From Sipunculus nudus (taxonomy: Eukaryota; Annelida; Sipuncula; Golfingiida; Sipunculidae), in assembly GCA_026874595.1 (NCBI GenBank), contig CM049309.1:96494723-96558722 (forward strand): a stretch of DNA of 64,000 nt, given 5' to 3'. Numbering within the stretch: position 1 is the stretch's first letter; every line of letters begins with the position of its first letter. Positions 10,021-22,629 of the stretch are shown here, piece after piece. Both the position numbers and the translations under genes were made by a program. A model generated the notes under the pieces. It ran no database searches, had not been told where the DNA came from, and saw nothing but the letters and a program-made list of their open reading frames with translations.

Positions 10021-13000
10021 GCCTTACCTTGTCTGTTTGATCTGTCATACAATCAGTCTGTATGTGATAAAGCCTTACCTTGCCTGTTTGATCTGTCATA
10101 CAATCAGTCTGTATGTGATATAGCCTTACTTTGCCTGTTTGATCTGTCATACAATCAGTCTGTATGTGATAAAGCCTTACCTTGCCTGTTTGATCTGTCA
10201 TACAATCAGTCTGTATGTGATATAGCCTTACTTTGCCTGTTTGATCTGTCATACAATCAGTCTGTATGTGATACAGCCTTACTTTACCTGTTTGATCTGT
10301 CATACAATCAGTCTGTATGTGATATAGCCTTACCTTGCCTGTTTGATCTGTCATACAATCAGTCTGTATGTGATATAGCCTTACTTTGCCTGTTTGATCT
10401 GTCATACAATCAGTCTGTATGTGATAAAGCCTTACTTTGCCTGTTTGATCTGTCATACAATCAGTCTGTATGTGATAAAGCCTTACTTACCTGTTTGATC
10501 TGTCATACAATCAGTCTGTATGTGATATAGCCTAACTTTACCTGTTTGATCTGTCATACAATCAGTCTGTATGTGATAAAGCCTTACTTTGCCTGTTTGA
10601 TCTGTCATACAATCAGTCTGTATGTGATATAGCCTTACTTTACCTGTTTGATCTGTCATACAATCAGTCTGTATGTGAAATAGCCTTACTTTGCCTGTTT
10701 GATCTGTCATACAATCAGTCTGTATGGGATAAAGCCTTACTTTGCCTGTTTGATCTGTCATACAATAAGTCTGTATGTGATAAAGCCTTACTTTACCTGT
10801 TTGATCTGTCATACAATCAGTCTGTATGTGATATAGCCTTACTTTACCTGTTTGATCTGTCATACAATCAGTCTGTTTGTGATGTGGCCTTACTTTACCT
10901 GTTTGATCTGTCATACAATCAGTCTGTATGTGATATAGCCTTACTTTACCTGTTTGATCTGTCATACAATCCGTCTGTATGTGATATAGCCTACTTTACC
11001 TGTTTGATCTGTCATACAATCAGTCTGTATGTGATATAGCCTTACTTTGCCTGTTTGATCTGTCATACAATCAGTCTGTATGTGATATAGCCTTACTTTG
11101 CCTGTTTGATCTGTCATACAATCAGTCTGTATGTGATATAGCCTTACTTTACCTGTTTGATCTGTCATACAATCAGTCTGTATGTGATATAGCCTTACTT
11201 TACCTGTTTGATCTGTCATACAATCAGTCTGTTTGTGATTTGGCCTTACTTTGCCTGTTTCATCTGTCATACAATCAGTCTGTATGTGATATAGCCTTAC
11301 TTTGCCTGTTTGATCTGTCATACAATCAGTCTGTATGTGATATAGCCTTACTTTGCCTGTTTGATCTGTCATACAATCAGTCTGTATGTGATAAAGCCTT
11401 ACTTTGCCTGTTTGATCTGTCATACATTCAGTCTGTATGTGTTATAGCCTTACTTTGCCTGTTTGATCTGTCATACAATCAGTCTGTATGTGATGAAGCC
11501 ATACCTTGCCTGTTTGATCTGACATACAATCAGTCTGTATATGATGAAGCCATACGTTGCCTGTTTGATCTGTCATAGTCATACAATCAGTCTGTATGTG
11601 ATGAAGCCATACATTGCCTGTTTGATCTGTCATACAATCAGTCTGTATGTGATATAGCCTTACTTTACCTGTTTGATCTGTCATACAATCAGTCTGTATG
11701 TGATATAGCCTTACTTTACCTGTTTGATCTGTCATACATTCAGTCTGTATGTGATATAGCCTTACTTTACCTGTTTGATCTGTCATACAATCAGTCTGTA
11801 TGTGATAAAGCCTTACTTTACCTGTTTGATCTGTCATACAATCAGTCTGTATGTGATATAGCCTTACTTTACCTGTTTGATCTGTCATACAATCAGTCTG
11901 TATGTGATAAAGCCTTACTTTACCTGTTTGATCTGTCAAACATTCAGTCTGTATGTGAAATAGCCTTACTTTACCTGTTTGATCTGTCATACAATCAGTC
12001 TGTATGTGAAATAGCCTTACTTTACCTGTTTGATCTGTCATACAATCAGTCTGTATGTGATGAAGCCATACCTTGCCTGTTTGATCTGACATACAATCAG
12101 TCTGTATATGATGAAGCCATACGTTGCCTGTTTGATCTGTCATAGTCATACAATCAGTCTGTATGTGATGAAGCCATACATTGCCTGTTTGATCTGTCAT
12201 ACAATCAGTCTGTATGTGATACAGCCTTACTTTACCTGTTTGATCTGTCATACAATCAGTCTGTATGTAATATAGCCTTACTTTACCTGTTTGATCTGTC
12301 ATACATTCAGTCTGTATGTGATATAGCCTTACTTTACCTGTTTGATCTGTCATACAATCAGTCTGTATGTTATAAAGCCTTACTTTACCTGTTTGATCTG
12401 TCATACAATCAGTCTGTATGTGATATAGCCTTACTTTACCTGTTTGATCTGTCATACAATCAGTCTGTATGTGATAAAGCCTTACTTTACCTGTTTGATC
12501 TGTCAAACATTCAGTCTGTATGTGAAATAGCCTTACTTTACCTGTTTGATCTGTCATACAATCAGTCTGTATGTGAAATAGCCTTACTTTACCTGTTTGA
12601 TCTGTCATACAATCAATCTGTATGTGATATAGCCTTACTTTACCTGTTTGATCTGTCATACAATCAGTCTGTATGTGATATAGCCTTACTTTACCTGTTT
12701 GATCTGTCATACAATCAGTCTGTATGTGATATAGCCTTACTTTACCTGTTTGATCTGTCATACAATCAGTCTGTATGTGATATAGCCTTACTTTACCTGT
12801 TTGATCTGTCATACAATCAGTCTGTATGTGATATAGCCTTACTTTACCTGTTTGATCTGTCATACATTCAGTCTGTATGTGATATAGCCTTACTTTACCT
12901 GTTTGATCTGTCATACAATCAGTCTGTATGTAATAAAGCCTTACTTTGCCTGTTTGATCTGTCATACATTCAGTCTGTATGTGATATAGCCTTACTTTGC

Positions 13001-16000
13001 CTGTTTGATCTGTCATACAATCAGTCTGTATGTGATGAAGCCATACCTTGCCTGTTTGATCTGACATACAATCAGTCTGTATATGATGAAGCCATACGTT
13101 GCCTGTTTGATCTGTCATAGTCATACAATCAGTCTGTATGTGATGAAGCCATACATTGCCTGTTTGATCTGTCATACAATCAGTCTGTATGTGATATAGC
13201 CTTACTTTACCTGTTTGATCTGTCATACATTCAGTCTGTATGTGATATAGCCTTACTTTACCTGTTTGATCTGTCATACAATCAGTCTGTATGTGATAAA
13301 GCCTTACTTTACCTGTTTGATCTGTCATACATTCAGTCTGTATGTGATGAAGCCATACGTTACCTGTTTGATCTGTCATAGTCATACAATCAGTCTGTAT
13401 GTGATATAGCCTTCCTTTACCTGTTTGATCTGTCATACAATCAGTCTGTATGTGATAAAGCCTTACTTTACCTGTTTGATCTGTCATACAATCAGTCTGT
13501 ATGTGATATAGCCTTACTTTACCTGTTTGATCTGTCATACAATCAGTCTGTATGTGATAAAGCCTTACTTTACCTGTTTGATCTGTCAAACATTCAGTCT
13601 GTATGTGAAATAGCCTTACTTTACCTGTTTGATCTGTCATACAATCAGTCTGTATGTGAAATAGCCTTACTTTACCTGTTTGATCTGTCATACAATCAGT
13701 CTGTATGTGAAATAGCCTTACTTTACCTGTTTGATCTGTCATACAATCAGTCTGTATGTGATGAAGCCATACCTTGCCTGTTTGATCTGACATACAATCA
13801 GTCTGTATATGATGAAGCCATACGTTGCCTGTTTGATCTGTCATAGTCATACAATCAGTCTGTATGTGATGAAGCCATACATTGCCTGTTTGATCTGTCA
13901 TACAATCAGTCTGTATGTGATATAGCCTTACTTTACCTGTTTGATCTGTCATACAATCAGTCTGTATGTGATATAGCCTTACTTTACCTGTTTGATCTGT
14001 CATACATTCAGTCTGTATGTGATATAGCCTTACTTTACCTGTTCGATCTGTCATACAATCAGTCTGTATGTGATAAAGCCTTACTTTACCTGTTTGATCT
14101 GTCATACAATCAGTCTGTATGTGATATAGCCTTACTTTACCTGTTTGATCTGTCATACAATCAGTCTGTATGTGATAAAGCCTTACTTTACCTGTTTGAT
14201 CTGTCAAACATTCAGTCTGTATGTGAAATAGCCTTACTTTACCTGTTTGATCTGTCATACAATCAGTCTGTATGTGAAATAGCCTTACTTTGCCTGTTTG
14301 ATATGTCATACAATCAGTTTGTATGTGATATAGCCTTACTTTGCCTGTTTGATCTGTCATACAATCAGTTTGTATGTGATATAGCCTTACTTTACCTGTT
14401 TGATATGTCATACAATCAGTCTGTATGTGATATAACCTTACTTTACCTGTTTGATATGTCATACAATCAGTCTGTATGTGATATAGCCTTACTTTGCCTG
14501 TTTGATATGTCATACAATCAGTCTGTATGTGATATAGCCTTACTTTACCTGTTTGATCTGTCATACAATCAGTCTGTTTGTGATGTGGCCTTACTTTACC
14601 TGTTTGATCTGTCATACAATCAGTCTGTATGTGATATAGCCTTACTTTACCTGTTTGATCTGTCATACAATCTGTCTGTATGTGATATAGCCTTACTTTA
14701 CCTGTTTGATCTGTCATACAATCAGTCTGTATGTGATATAGCCTTACTTTACCTGTTTGATCTGTCATACAATCAGTCTGTATGTGATATAGCCTTACTT
14801 TACCTGTTTGATCTGTCATACAATCAGTCTGTATGTGATATAGCCTTACTTTACCTGTTTGATCTGTCATACATTCAGTCTGTATGTGATATAGCCTTAC
14901 TTTGCCTGTTTGATCTGTCATACAATCAGTCTGTATGTGATGAAGCCATACCTTGCCTGTTTGATCTGACATACAATCAGTCTGTATATGATGAAGCCAT
15001 ACGTTGCCTGTTTGATCTGTCATAGTCATACAATCAGTCTGTATGTGATGAAGCCATACATTGCCTGTTTGATCTGTCATACAATCAGTCTGTATGTGAT
15101 ATAGCCTTACTTTGCCTGTTTGATCTGTCATACAATCAGTCTGTATGTGATATAGCCTTACTTTACCTGTTTGATCTGTCATACATTCAGTCTGTATGTG
15201 ATATAGCCTTACTTTACCTGTTTGATCTGTCATACAATCAGTCTGTATGTGATAAAGCCTTACTTTACCTGTTTGATCTGTCATACAATCAGTCTGTATG
15301 TGATGAAGCCATACGTTGCCTGTTTGATCTGTCATAGTCATACAATCAGTCTGTATGTGATATAGCCTTACTTTACCTGTTTGATCTGTCATACAATCAG
15401 TCTGTATGTGATAAAGCCTTACTTTACCTGTTTGATCTGTCATACAATCAGTCTGTATGTGATGAAGCCATACGTTGCCTGTTTGATCTGTCATAGTCAT
15501 ACAATCAGTCTGTATGTGATATAGCCTTACTTTACCTGTTTGATATGTCATACAATCAGTCTGTATGTGATAAAGCCTTACTTTACCTGTTTGATATGTC
15601 ATACAATCAGTCTGTATGTGATAAAGCCTTCCTTTACCTGTTTGATCTGTCATACAATCAGTCTGTATGTGATGAAGCCATACGTTGCCTGTTTGATCTG
15701 TCATAGTCATACAATCAGTCTGTATGTGATATAGCCTTACTTTACCTGTTTGATATGTCATACAATCAGTCTGTATGTGATATAGCCTTACTTTACCTGT
15801 TTGATCTGTCATACAATCAGTCTGTATGTGATATAGCCTTACTTTACCTGTTTGATCTGTCATACAATCAGTCTGTATGTGATAAAGCCTTACTTTACCT
15901 GTTTGATATGTCATACAATCAGTCTGTATGTGATATAGCCTTACTTTGCCTGTTTGATCTGTCATACAATCAGTCTGTATGTGATAAAGCCTTACTTTGC

Positions 16001-17065
16001 CTGTTTGACCTGTCATACAATCAGTCTGTATGTGATAAAGCCTTACTTTACCTGTCTGATCTGTCATACAATAAGTCTGTATGTGATATAGCCTTACTTT
16101 ACCTGTTTGACCTGTCATACAATCAGTCTGTACGGATATAGCCTTACTTTACCTGTTTGATCTGTCATACAATCAGTCTGTTTGTGATGTGGCCTTACTT
16201 TACCTGTTTGATCTGTCATACAATCAGTCTGTATGTGATATAGCCTTACTTTACCTGTTTGATCTGTCATACAATCTGTCTGTATGTGATATAGCCTTAC
16301 TTTACCTGTTTGATCTGTCATACAATCAGTCTGTATGTGATATAGCCTTACTTTGCCTGTTTGATCTGTCATACAATCAGTCTGTATGTGATATAGCCTT
16401 ACTTTGCCTGTTTGATCTGTCATACAATCAGTCTGTATGTGATATAGCCTTACTTTACCTGTTTGATCTGTCATACAATCAGTCTGTATGTGATATAGCC
16501 TTACTTTACCTGTTTGATCTGTCATACAATCAGTCTGTTTGTGATGTGGCCTTACTTTGCCTGTTTGATCTGTCATACAATCAGTCTGTATGTGATATAG
16601 CCTTACTTTGCCTGTTTGATCTGTCATACAATCAGTCTGTATGTGATGAAGCCATACCTTGCCTGTTTGATCTGACATACAATCAGTCTGTATATGATGA
16701 AGCCATACGTTGCCTGTTTGATCTGTCATAGTCATATAATCAGTCTGTATGTGATGAAGCCATACATTGCCTGTTTGATCTGTCATACAATCAGTCTGTA
16801 TGTGATATAGCCTTACTTTACCTGTTTGATCTGTCATACAATCAGTCTGTATGTGATATAGCCTAACTTTGCCTGTTTGATCTGTCATACAATCAGTCTG
16901 TATGTGATATAGCCTTACTTTACCTGTTTGATCTGTCATACAATCAGTCTGTATGTGATATAGCCTTACCTTACCTGTTTGATCTGTCATACAATCAGTC
17001 TTTATGTGATATAGCCTTACCTTACCTGTTTGATCTGTCATACAATCAGTCTGTATGTAATGTAG
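10021..17065 (-). repeat. 51 bp satellite array, about 138 copies
   Basis: Plus-strand units read GCCTTACTTTRCCTGTTTGA, then TCTGTCATACAATCAGTC, then TGTATGTGATATA. The unit is 17 codons, and the minus strand stays open for 1558 codons (11442-16118) with the motif MTDQTGKVRLYHIQTDC. Other open stretches lie to each side, separated by a few one- or two-base length changes. A distinctive three-unit block with a 6 bp insertion (TAGTCA) recurs near 11504, 12071, 13044, 13772, 14951 and 16657, giving higher-order structure. The plus strand is also open in long pieces. There is no conventional start region, signal sequence or unique flanking coding sequence, so satellite DNA is favoured over a repeat protein. 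Confidence 0.93.
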
Positions 17066-17103
17066 CGACCAGCTGTTTCACTGGGTCGTATGATCTTTAC
17101 CAC
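17026..17103 (-). other. Possible non-coding or terminal exon at the edge of the 51 bp array
   Basis: On the minus strand, a T-rich run followed by AG ends at 17104. After 78 nt, CAG|GTAAGG lies at 17028-17023 inside the first array unit. The only long reading (VVKIIRPSETAGRYITYRLI...) meets a stop inside the exon, so an internal coding exon is not supported. Acceptor-like and donor-like signals at this spacing could be chance. Recorded because the donor-like motif recurs in many units of the array. Confidence 0.15.
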
Positions 17104-17106
17104 CTG

Positions 17107-17227
17107 AAAAAAAACAGCAAACATTACATCTTAATCAACTTCAAATCAGTGAGATCCAATTGAACTAGGTGACCCAACTTATCATTTATTATAATATAAT
17201 AGAGCAACTCTATATCAATGTGTATTT

Positions 17228-17266
<39 letters not shown>

Positions 17267-17579
17267 TTATATATGTGTGTATGTGTGCAGTACATCTATA
17301 TATATAAATATATATATGACGTGGCCCTGGCACTAGTTAGCAGGACATACCTAAAGACATGCTTCCCCAGCAAAGAAAGCCACCCAAACACAGATTTTGG
17401 TTTACCAAGATCAATCTTTTTAACAACTTTACTGATGCCAATATTTAATGTTTATCACCTCACCCTCCTCGATATGTGGTAAAGATCTGATAAAATAACT
17501 TGTTTACTTTTCAAATACATGTGTGGCATATACATGCACAAAGCAAGTGCTACTTTTTTTTAACCTGAGTATAAGAATC
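17107..17579. other. AT-rich spacer with TA microsatellite
   Basis: Contains an uninterrupted (AT)n tract at about 17231-17262, then mixed AT-rich sequence. No repeat family or gene recognised. 17530-17579 begins to resemble the interior of the head region at 362-500. Confidence 0.6.
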
Positions 17580-18480
17580 AATTATACAAACATCACTATT
17601 GAGATATTGGCATGGGTGTACACTATGTAAAAATGATTAAAGGTGGTGTCAACAGTCTTGTGTACAAGAAAGCCATTGAAAATGTATCCATGGACAAACA
17701 AAATTTCAGGCAGATACATCAAACCACTGCTATTAGCAAAGATGCATGCAATGCAAAAGCAATTATAGGTGGGCCATGAATATTGTATACAACAATTATT
17801 CGAGCTGTATGGATATGCAAAATTTCCTACTGATAAGTTAAATCACTCCTGCGTTACTGTTATGCTGAATTACCATTACTACACAAAAATTATAATAAGT
17901 GGCGCCATAGGTCTTGTGTATGAAAAGCTGTACAAGATGCATGAACATGCAAATTTCAGGCATATTTGTCAAATCACTCCTGAATTACTGGCTTGGATGT
18001 ACACTACACAAAAGTGATTGTAGGTGGGGCTATCAGTCTTGTTTATGAGAAAGCCATCAATGATGTATGGACATATAAATTTCAGGCAGATACATCAAAC
18101 TTATCTTGAGCTATGTGCACAGATGCAAGTAAACCATAAACAATTGTAGGTGGCACCACCTGTCTTGTGTACGACAAAATAATCTGAGATGTATGGACAT
18201 GCACAATTTCAAGCTGATACATCAAATCACTCTGTAAAAATAAGCATGGACATACACTTGGCAAAATATTTTGTTGGCAGGCCCAACCTTCAAATGTATG
18301 ACAAATCTACAGAGGATGTAAGGAAATACTGCACATTTCAGGCTGATCTGTCAAATCACTCCTGAAAAATAAGGATAATACATTGTGCAAAAATCATTGT
18401 AAATGGTGCCACCAGTCTTGCTCAGGGAAAGCCATCAAATATGCATGGACAAACAAAATTTCAGACAAATAAATTAAAAT
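17580..18480 (+). repeat. E-type monomers, about seven units
   Basis: Successive ~120-140 bp units with 'GTAGGTGGC-CCACCTGTCTTG', 'AAAGCCATC-A-GATGTATGGA', 'CATGCA-AATTTCAGGC', 'GATA(C/T)(A/G)TCAAA-CACTCCTGA' and 'GATGTACACT-CACAAAA'. The units are diverged, which suggests age. They are followed by the remnant linker at 18480-18700 and then by the LINE. Confidence 0.65.
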
Positions 18481-18704
18481 ACTCTGTGCGTTATGTGCAC
18501 AGATGCACAAGTGTGGCTACTGCAATGACTGAAATAGTTGGCAGTCTGCTGATGCCATACATACAGACAAAAGCTTGGCCTGTTGCCAATAATGTTTATA
18601 CATACAGAAAGGCTTTGGCTATGATGCTTTTTCAAGCTGATGGATTCAAAAGATTTTTTATATTTAAATAATCAGAATAATAAAATGCATATTGAAAGCA
18701 AAAT

Positions 18705-20612
18705 CTGTTTTCTCCTGGACTCTGCTGGTCGTGCTATTTCTACTGCACCTCTGTGTGCAGCTGCATGCCACACTGTTTGATCCTTTCCCAAGTATCTGTG
18801 TTAATGGATATTTTTTACAGTGATGCTTTGAGACTGTCCTTGTAGTGCCTCCACTGACCTCTGACAGATCTTTTACCAGACACTAGTTTCCATACAAAAG
18901 TTGTTTTGGGAGTCTTGTATCTGGCATGCAGCAAATGTGACCTGCCCTGGGATAGATGCAGGATGGTGTAGACTGACGGGAGGTGGGCATGTGTTAGGAC
19001 CTCAGTGTCTGGAACTTTGTCTTGCCATCTAATGTTCATCAGTCAAGAGGGGCAGGTGAGGTGAAAGTGGTTCAGTTGTTTGGCATGTCTTGTACAGACA
19101 GTCCATGTCTCATGATCACGACCATACAGCAGGGTAGTGATGACTACTGCCTTGTAGATCTGTATCGTGGTTTTAAGATGGACGCCTCTACGCTCCTAGA
19201 CATTTGAGCAGAGTCCATCAAAAGCAATGCTAACTTTTGCTACTCAGCTGTTGACATCATTACCTGTGTTTGCTGTTTTTAACAATGTGCTCCTAAGATA
19301 TGTTAATTTGTCCACCACCTTCAGATTTGATCCATGCATCATATTGGAGGGTTCATCAAATTGCTTTCCTGGTAATGGTTGGTGCATCACTTCAGTCTTC
19401 TTTATGCAGATGGTAAGCCCAAAGTTTTCAAACGCAGAGGAAAACTGGTCCATGTTGTGCTGCATGTCTGATTAAAGGACAGGAACAACTCATGGAGTTT
19501 CTGAGTCAAAGTGGGTCAACTGGTCTTGTATATTTCATCAGGAATGGAATCAGAGTCTGGGGCTTTACACATGAGAGCTGTTTGAAGGCTTTTTCCACTT
19601 CTTGGACAGAGGAAATGTTGTTGAGAGCACTGTTTGATTCTACTTGGGGCAGGCGAGCTATAGCATCGTCATTTATGGAAGAATGACCATTCAAAACAGG
19701 CTTGAAGTGCTCTACCCACCAGTCCTGGATTTTAGCATGCACAGTGATCAAGGCTGATCAATCAGCACTAAGGAGAGGAGATGTACCAGAAGACTGTGGT
19801 CCAAACACAGCTTTGAGAATGTCATAGGTTTTTCCAGAGTCATGTATAACTGCATATCTCTGGATCTCTGCTGATTAGTCTCCTAGCCAGGTATCTTGCA
19901 TGATGGGCAGTTTAGTCTGGACCAAACGTTGGATGTTTGTGAAGGCAGCTTTCTTTGAGGTTGAGGTGAGGTCCGGTTGGTACACAAGATGAAGCCTGTG
20001 TTTTTCTGTGAGGAGCTCTAGTATCTGGTCATCGTTCTCATCAAACCAGTCCTGATGCCTCTAACTTCTTGGTTCAAGGACATCCAATGACTCAGAGTGG
20101 ACTACATCTCTAAATGCTTCCCAGTCATCCTTGTCATCTCAACTTATCAAAGTGTAGATCTGTTGGCTTCCAATTGAGGTCAGTAAAGAGGAGGGAGACA
20201 TTCTTGTCCACTTCCAATTTGGCCACTTCAGTGTCTTCTTACCCTGAGGCCTACGTTTAGTTTGAATGTTGAAGGTCAGCTTGGAGATGACAAGTCTGTG
20301 ATCTGTCCAACACTCAGCACCACACATAGCCTTTGTGATTGTGACATCCTGTCTGTGTGTCTCCTGGTAATAATGTAGTCCATAAAATGCCAGTGTTTGG
20401 ATCTGGGATGCATCCACTAGCCTTGTTGCAATTTGGTTGACGAAATACAGTATTTGTTATCAAGAGCTCATGAGTAGTACAGGTCCTAAGGAGCAGAAGT
20501 CAATTGCTGTTGAACTTGCCGATGCCAGTTCTGCCAATGACTCCTTCCAAGGCCTAGTGGTCTGTTCCAACTCTTGCAATGAAGGCACGGAGAATGACCA
20601 GTTTGTTGCCCT
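18705..20612 (-). mobile_element. Degenerate, internally deleted LINE (endonuclease and reverse-transcriptase remains)
   Basis: Minus-strand pieces run in the expected order from high to low coordinates. An apurinic-like endonuclease remnant reads KLVILRAFIARVGTD near 20590-20560, where the family usually has GDFNARVG, so key residues are changed. It continues to QDVTITKAMCGAECWTDHRL (about 20350-20300). Next is the linker WWVEHFKPVLNGHSSINDDA (19720-19660). Then comes reverse-transcriptase sequence FGLTICIKKTEVMHQP (about 19430-19380). Next is TTLLYG and RHAKQLNHFH (about 19130-19060), and finally RWQDKVPDTEVLTHAHLP and GKRSVRGQWRHYKDSLKASL (19030-18815). The part that should carry the finger/palm motifs, including the Y/F-x-D-D box, is missing between about 19506 and 19465. 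Several frame changes and stops separate the pieces. It resembles RTE-like LINEs recalled from molluscs; the clade is uncertain. It lies within E/D composite repeat DNA. Confidence 0.85.
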
Positions 20613-21601
20613 TCAGCTTTCTTTGACCCTTGAAAATTCTTATGAACCAGATCTGCTCTTCTACAATGGAGAGAGCCCTGCCCTAGGATAATTCTTATGA
20701 AATATTGAACAATTCAGCCTCTTTTTCATCAGAAAAAAATTTTATTTTAGGGGCTGAAAGAGAATAAAATTACTAGTTTTCCCCATAAAAAACAGGCACC
20801 ATTAAAACCTCATGTGTCATGTGACAAACATTTGCAAAACCCTTGGTGATGCTAGCTCCTGCCATCTCTGAGACTGTTATGTTTGTGTACTTACTTGGCC
20901 AAATTCCTGTACTCAGTCAAAATTCACTGAACCTGAACCATTTGAACAACTTTACAGAGCTTGCCTCTGGGAACAATTTGGCTAAATGATTTCAGAGAAG
21001 AAGATTTTAAAGGTTTTCTAGCTTTTCCCTGTAAAAAAAAATTCAATCTCACATTTGACATTTGATGGATTTTTGCAAGAAATTTGGTAATGTTAGCTCT
21101 TTCTGTTCCTGAAATATCATGGGATAATGTATAGATGACCGATGAACATGTACAAAAAAGGATGAAGAAGGTGGCACCACCAATACTTCAATTTAAAATA
21201 TGATTGAATCATGTGATCAAGATTTGCAAAAAATTTTCTGATTCTAGCTACCTCTGCCATTTCTGAAATAGTATGGGTTAATGTATGGACCGTGGACGAT
21301 GGCACAATATTACATAAGCTCACTGGTTCTCTAAAAATCTCTATGTTGTGGCAATTTACATATATATATATATATCTATATCTATATATATCTATATCTA
21401 TATATATCTATATATATATATATATATATATATACAGCAGCAACTTGGCCAAAATTCACCAAACTGGAACCTTTCAAACAAACTTGAGATAGATTGTTTC
21501 TCAGATTATTTCAAGGAAATTTTGAAGAATTTGGCTGGACAAATTCAGAGAGGAAGTTTTTTTCTGCTTTTACCCTGTAAAACTTAGTCAATGCAGATAT
21601 A
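20613..21601 (+). repeat. D-type repeat units with an internal TA tract
   Basis: Same order as 1641-3344: 'GGATAATTCTTATGAAATAT', 'CCCATAAAAAACAGGCA', 'CATGTGACAAACATTTGC', 'GATGCTAGCTCCTGCCATCT', 'GAGAAGAAGATTTTAAAGG' and 'AAGGTGGCACCACCAATACT'. A TA-rich microsatellite occupies about 21358-21434. The unit is interrupted at 21602 by a family 3 element and resumes at 22630. Confidence 0.7.
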
Positions 21602-22629
21602 AACTAGATGTGTCGGAACGACACGAATGCCCCCGCCTTGGGCAAATTAGAAACATTTTTAAAATTTGGAAAATTTTTTAAGTTCAGGAGGTGTCATATG
21701 GTCAAAAGTAGGTCAACAAGGGCAAAATGCAAACTCGATCTGTAACGGGTCATTATCAAGCAACACACCAAAAATCATGCCAGTATATGCAGGCATTGTG
21801 AAAAAAAGTCCATACATGTGCATTTTCCATAAAAATTTCTGTCTTTCATGAAATTTTCTATGTTTAGGATCCGTAAAACAATCAAAAGTAGGTCAACCAG
21901 GATGAAACGCAAACTCGATCTGTAACTGTCATTATCTGCCCACACAAAAAAAAATCAGGGTGGTATCTGCAGGCATTGAGGAAAAAAAGTCAGTACATAT
22001 GCATTTGTTATGAAAATTTATATTTTTCATGAAACTTTCTATGTTCAGGAACAGTAAATGGTCAAAAGTAGGTCAACCAGGACGAAACACGAACTCGATC
22101 TGTAACTGGTCTATATCTGCTCACACACCAAAAATCAGGCCAATATCTGCAGGCATTGCGAAAAAAAGTCCGTACATGTGTATCTGTCATGAATATTTCT
22201 ATTTTTCATGAAATTTTCTAAGTTTAGGAGCCGTAAAACGGTCAAAAGTAGGTCAACCAGGACGAAACGCGAACTCTATCTGTAACTGGTCTATATCTGC
22301 TCACACACCAAATATCAGGCCAATATCTGCAGGCATTGCGAAAAAAAGTCAGTACATGTGTATCTGTCATGAATATTTCTATTTTTCATGAAATTTTCTA
22401 AGTTTAGGAGCCGTAAAACGGTCAAAAAATGGTCAACCGGGACGAAACGCGAACTCGATCTGTAACTGGTCTATATCTGCCCACACACCAAAAATCAGGC
22501 CAATATCTGCAGGCATTGCGAAAAAAAGTCCGTACAACTGTTTCATTTCGGAATGACGGAAGGACGGAATGACGGAATGACGGACATGGGTAAAACTATA
22601 TGCCCCGGCCACTTTGTGGCGGGGGCATA
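21602..22629 (+). mobile_element. Family 3 HINE/pearl-like element, apparently complete
   Basis: Head AACTAGATGTGTCGG followed by CGAATGCCCCCGCC. The core has five ~180 bp units (landmarks GGTCAAAAGTAGGTCAACC, CGAACTCGATCTGTAACTGG, CAATATCTGCAGGCATTGCG, GTCATGAATATTTC), then a short GACGGAAT microsatellite. It ends in a hairpin at 22599-22629: TATGCCCCGGCCAC, loop TTT, GTGGCGGGGGCATA, one mismatch. The hairpin arm is complementary to the head motif GCCCCCGCC. No target duplication is visible and D-type sequence resumes on both sides. Non-autonomous; no protein encoded. This organisation is known from Helentron-associated elements and bivalve pearl elements; assignment is by structure only. 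Confidence 0.8.

Noticed and set aside
11442-16118. A 1558-codon open frame as a giant repeat-protein gene
   Set aside because: It is a direct result of a 51 bp unit being a multiple of three with no stop. The opposite strand is also open in long pieces, and no start region, unique domain or splice context surrounds it. The silent-variant pattern is kept as a finding only.
10021-17065. CRISPR-like array
   Set aside because: Units are contiguous repeats without unique spacers, and the window is eukaryotic in character.
17231-17262. TA tract as an origin or regulatory site
   Set aside because: Simple (AT)n microsatellite; similar tracts at 21358-21434 and 33961-33997 show nothing else.
19227-19475. 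Plus-strand ORF of 82 codons, and others on the plus strand between 18800 and 20690
   Set aside because: Shadows of the LINE, whose protein similarity is clearly on the minus strand.
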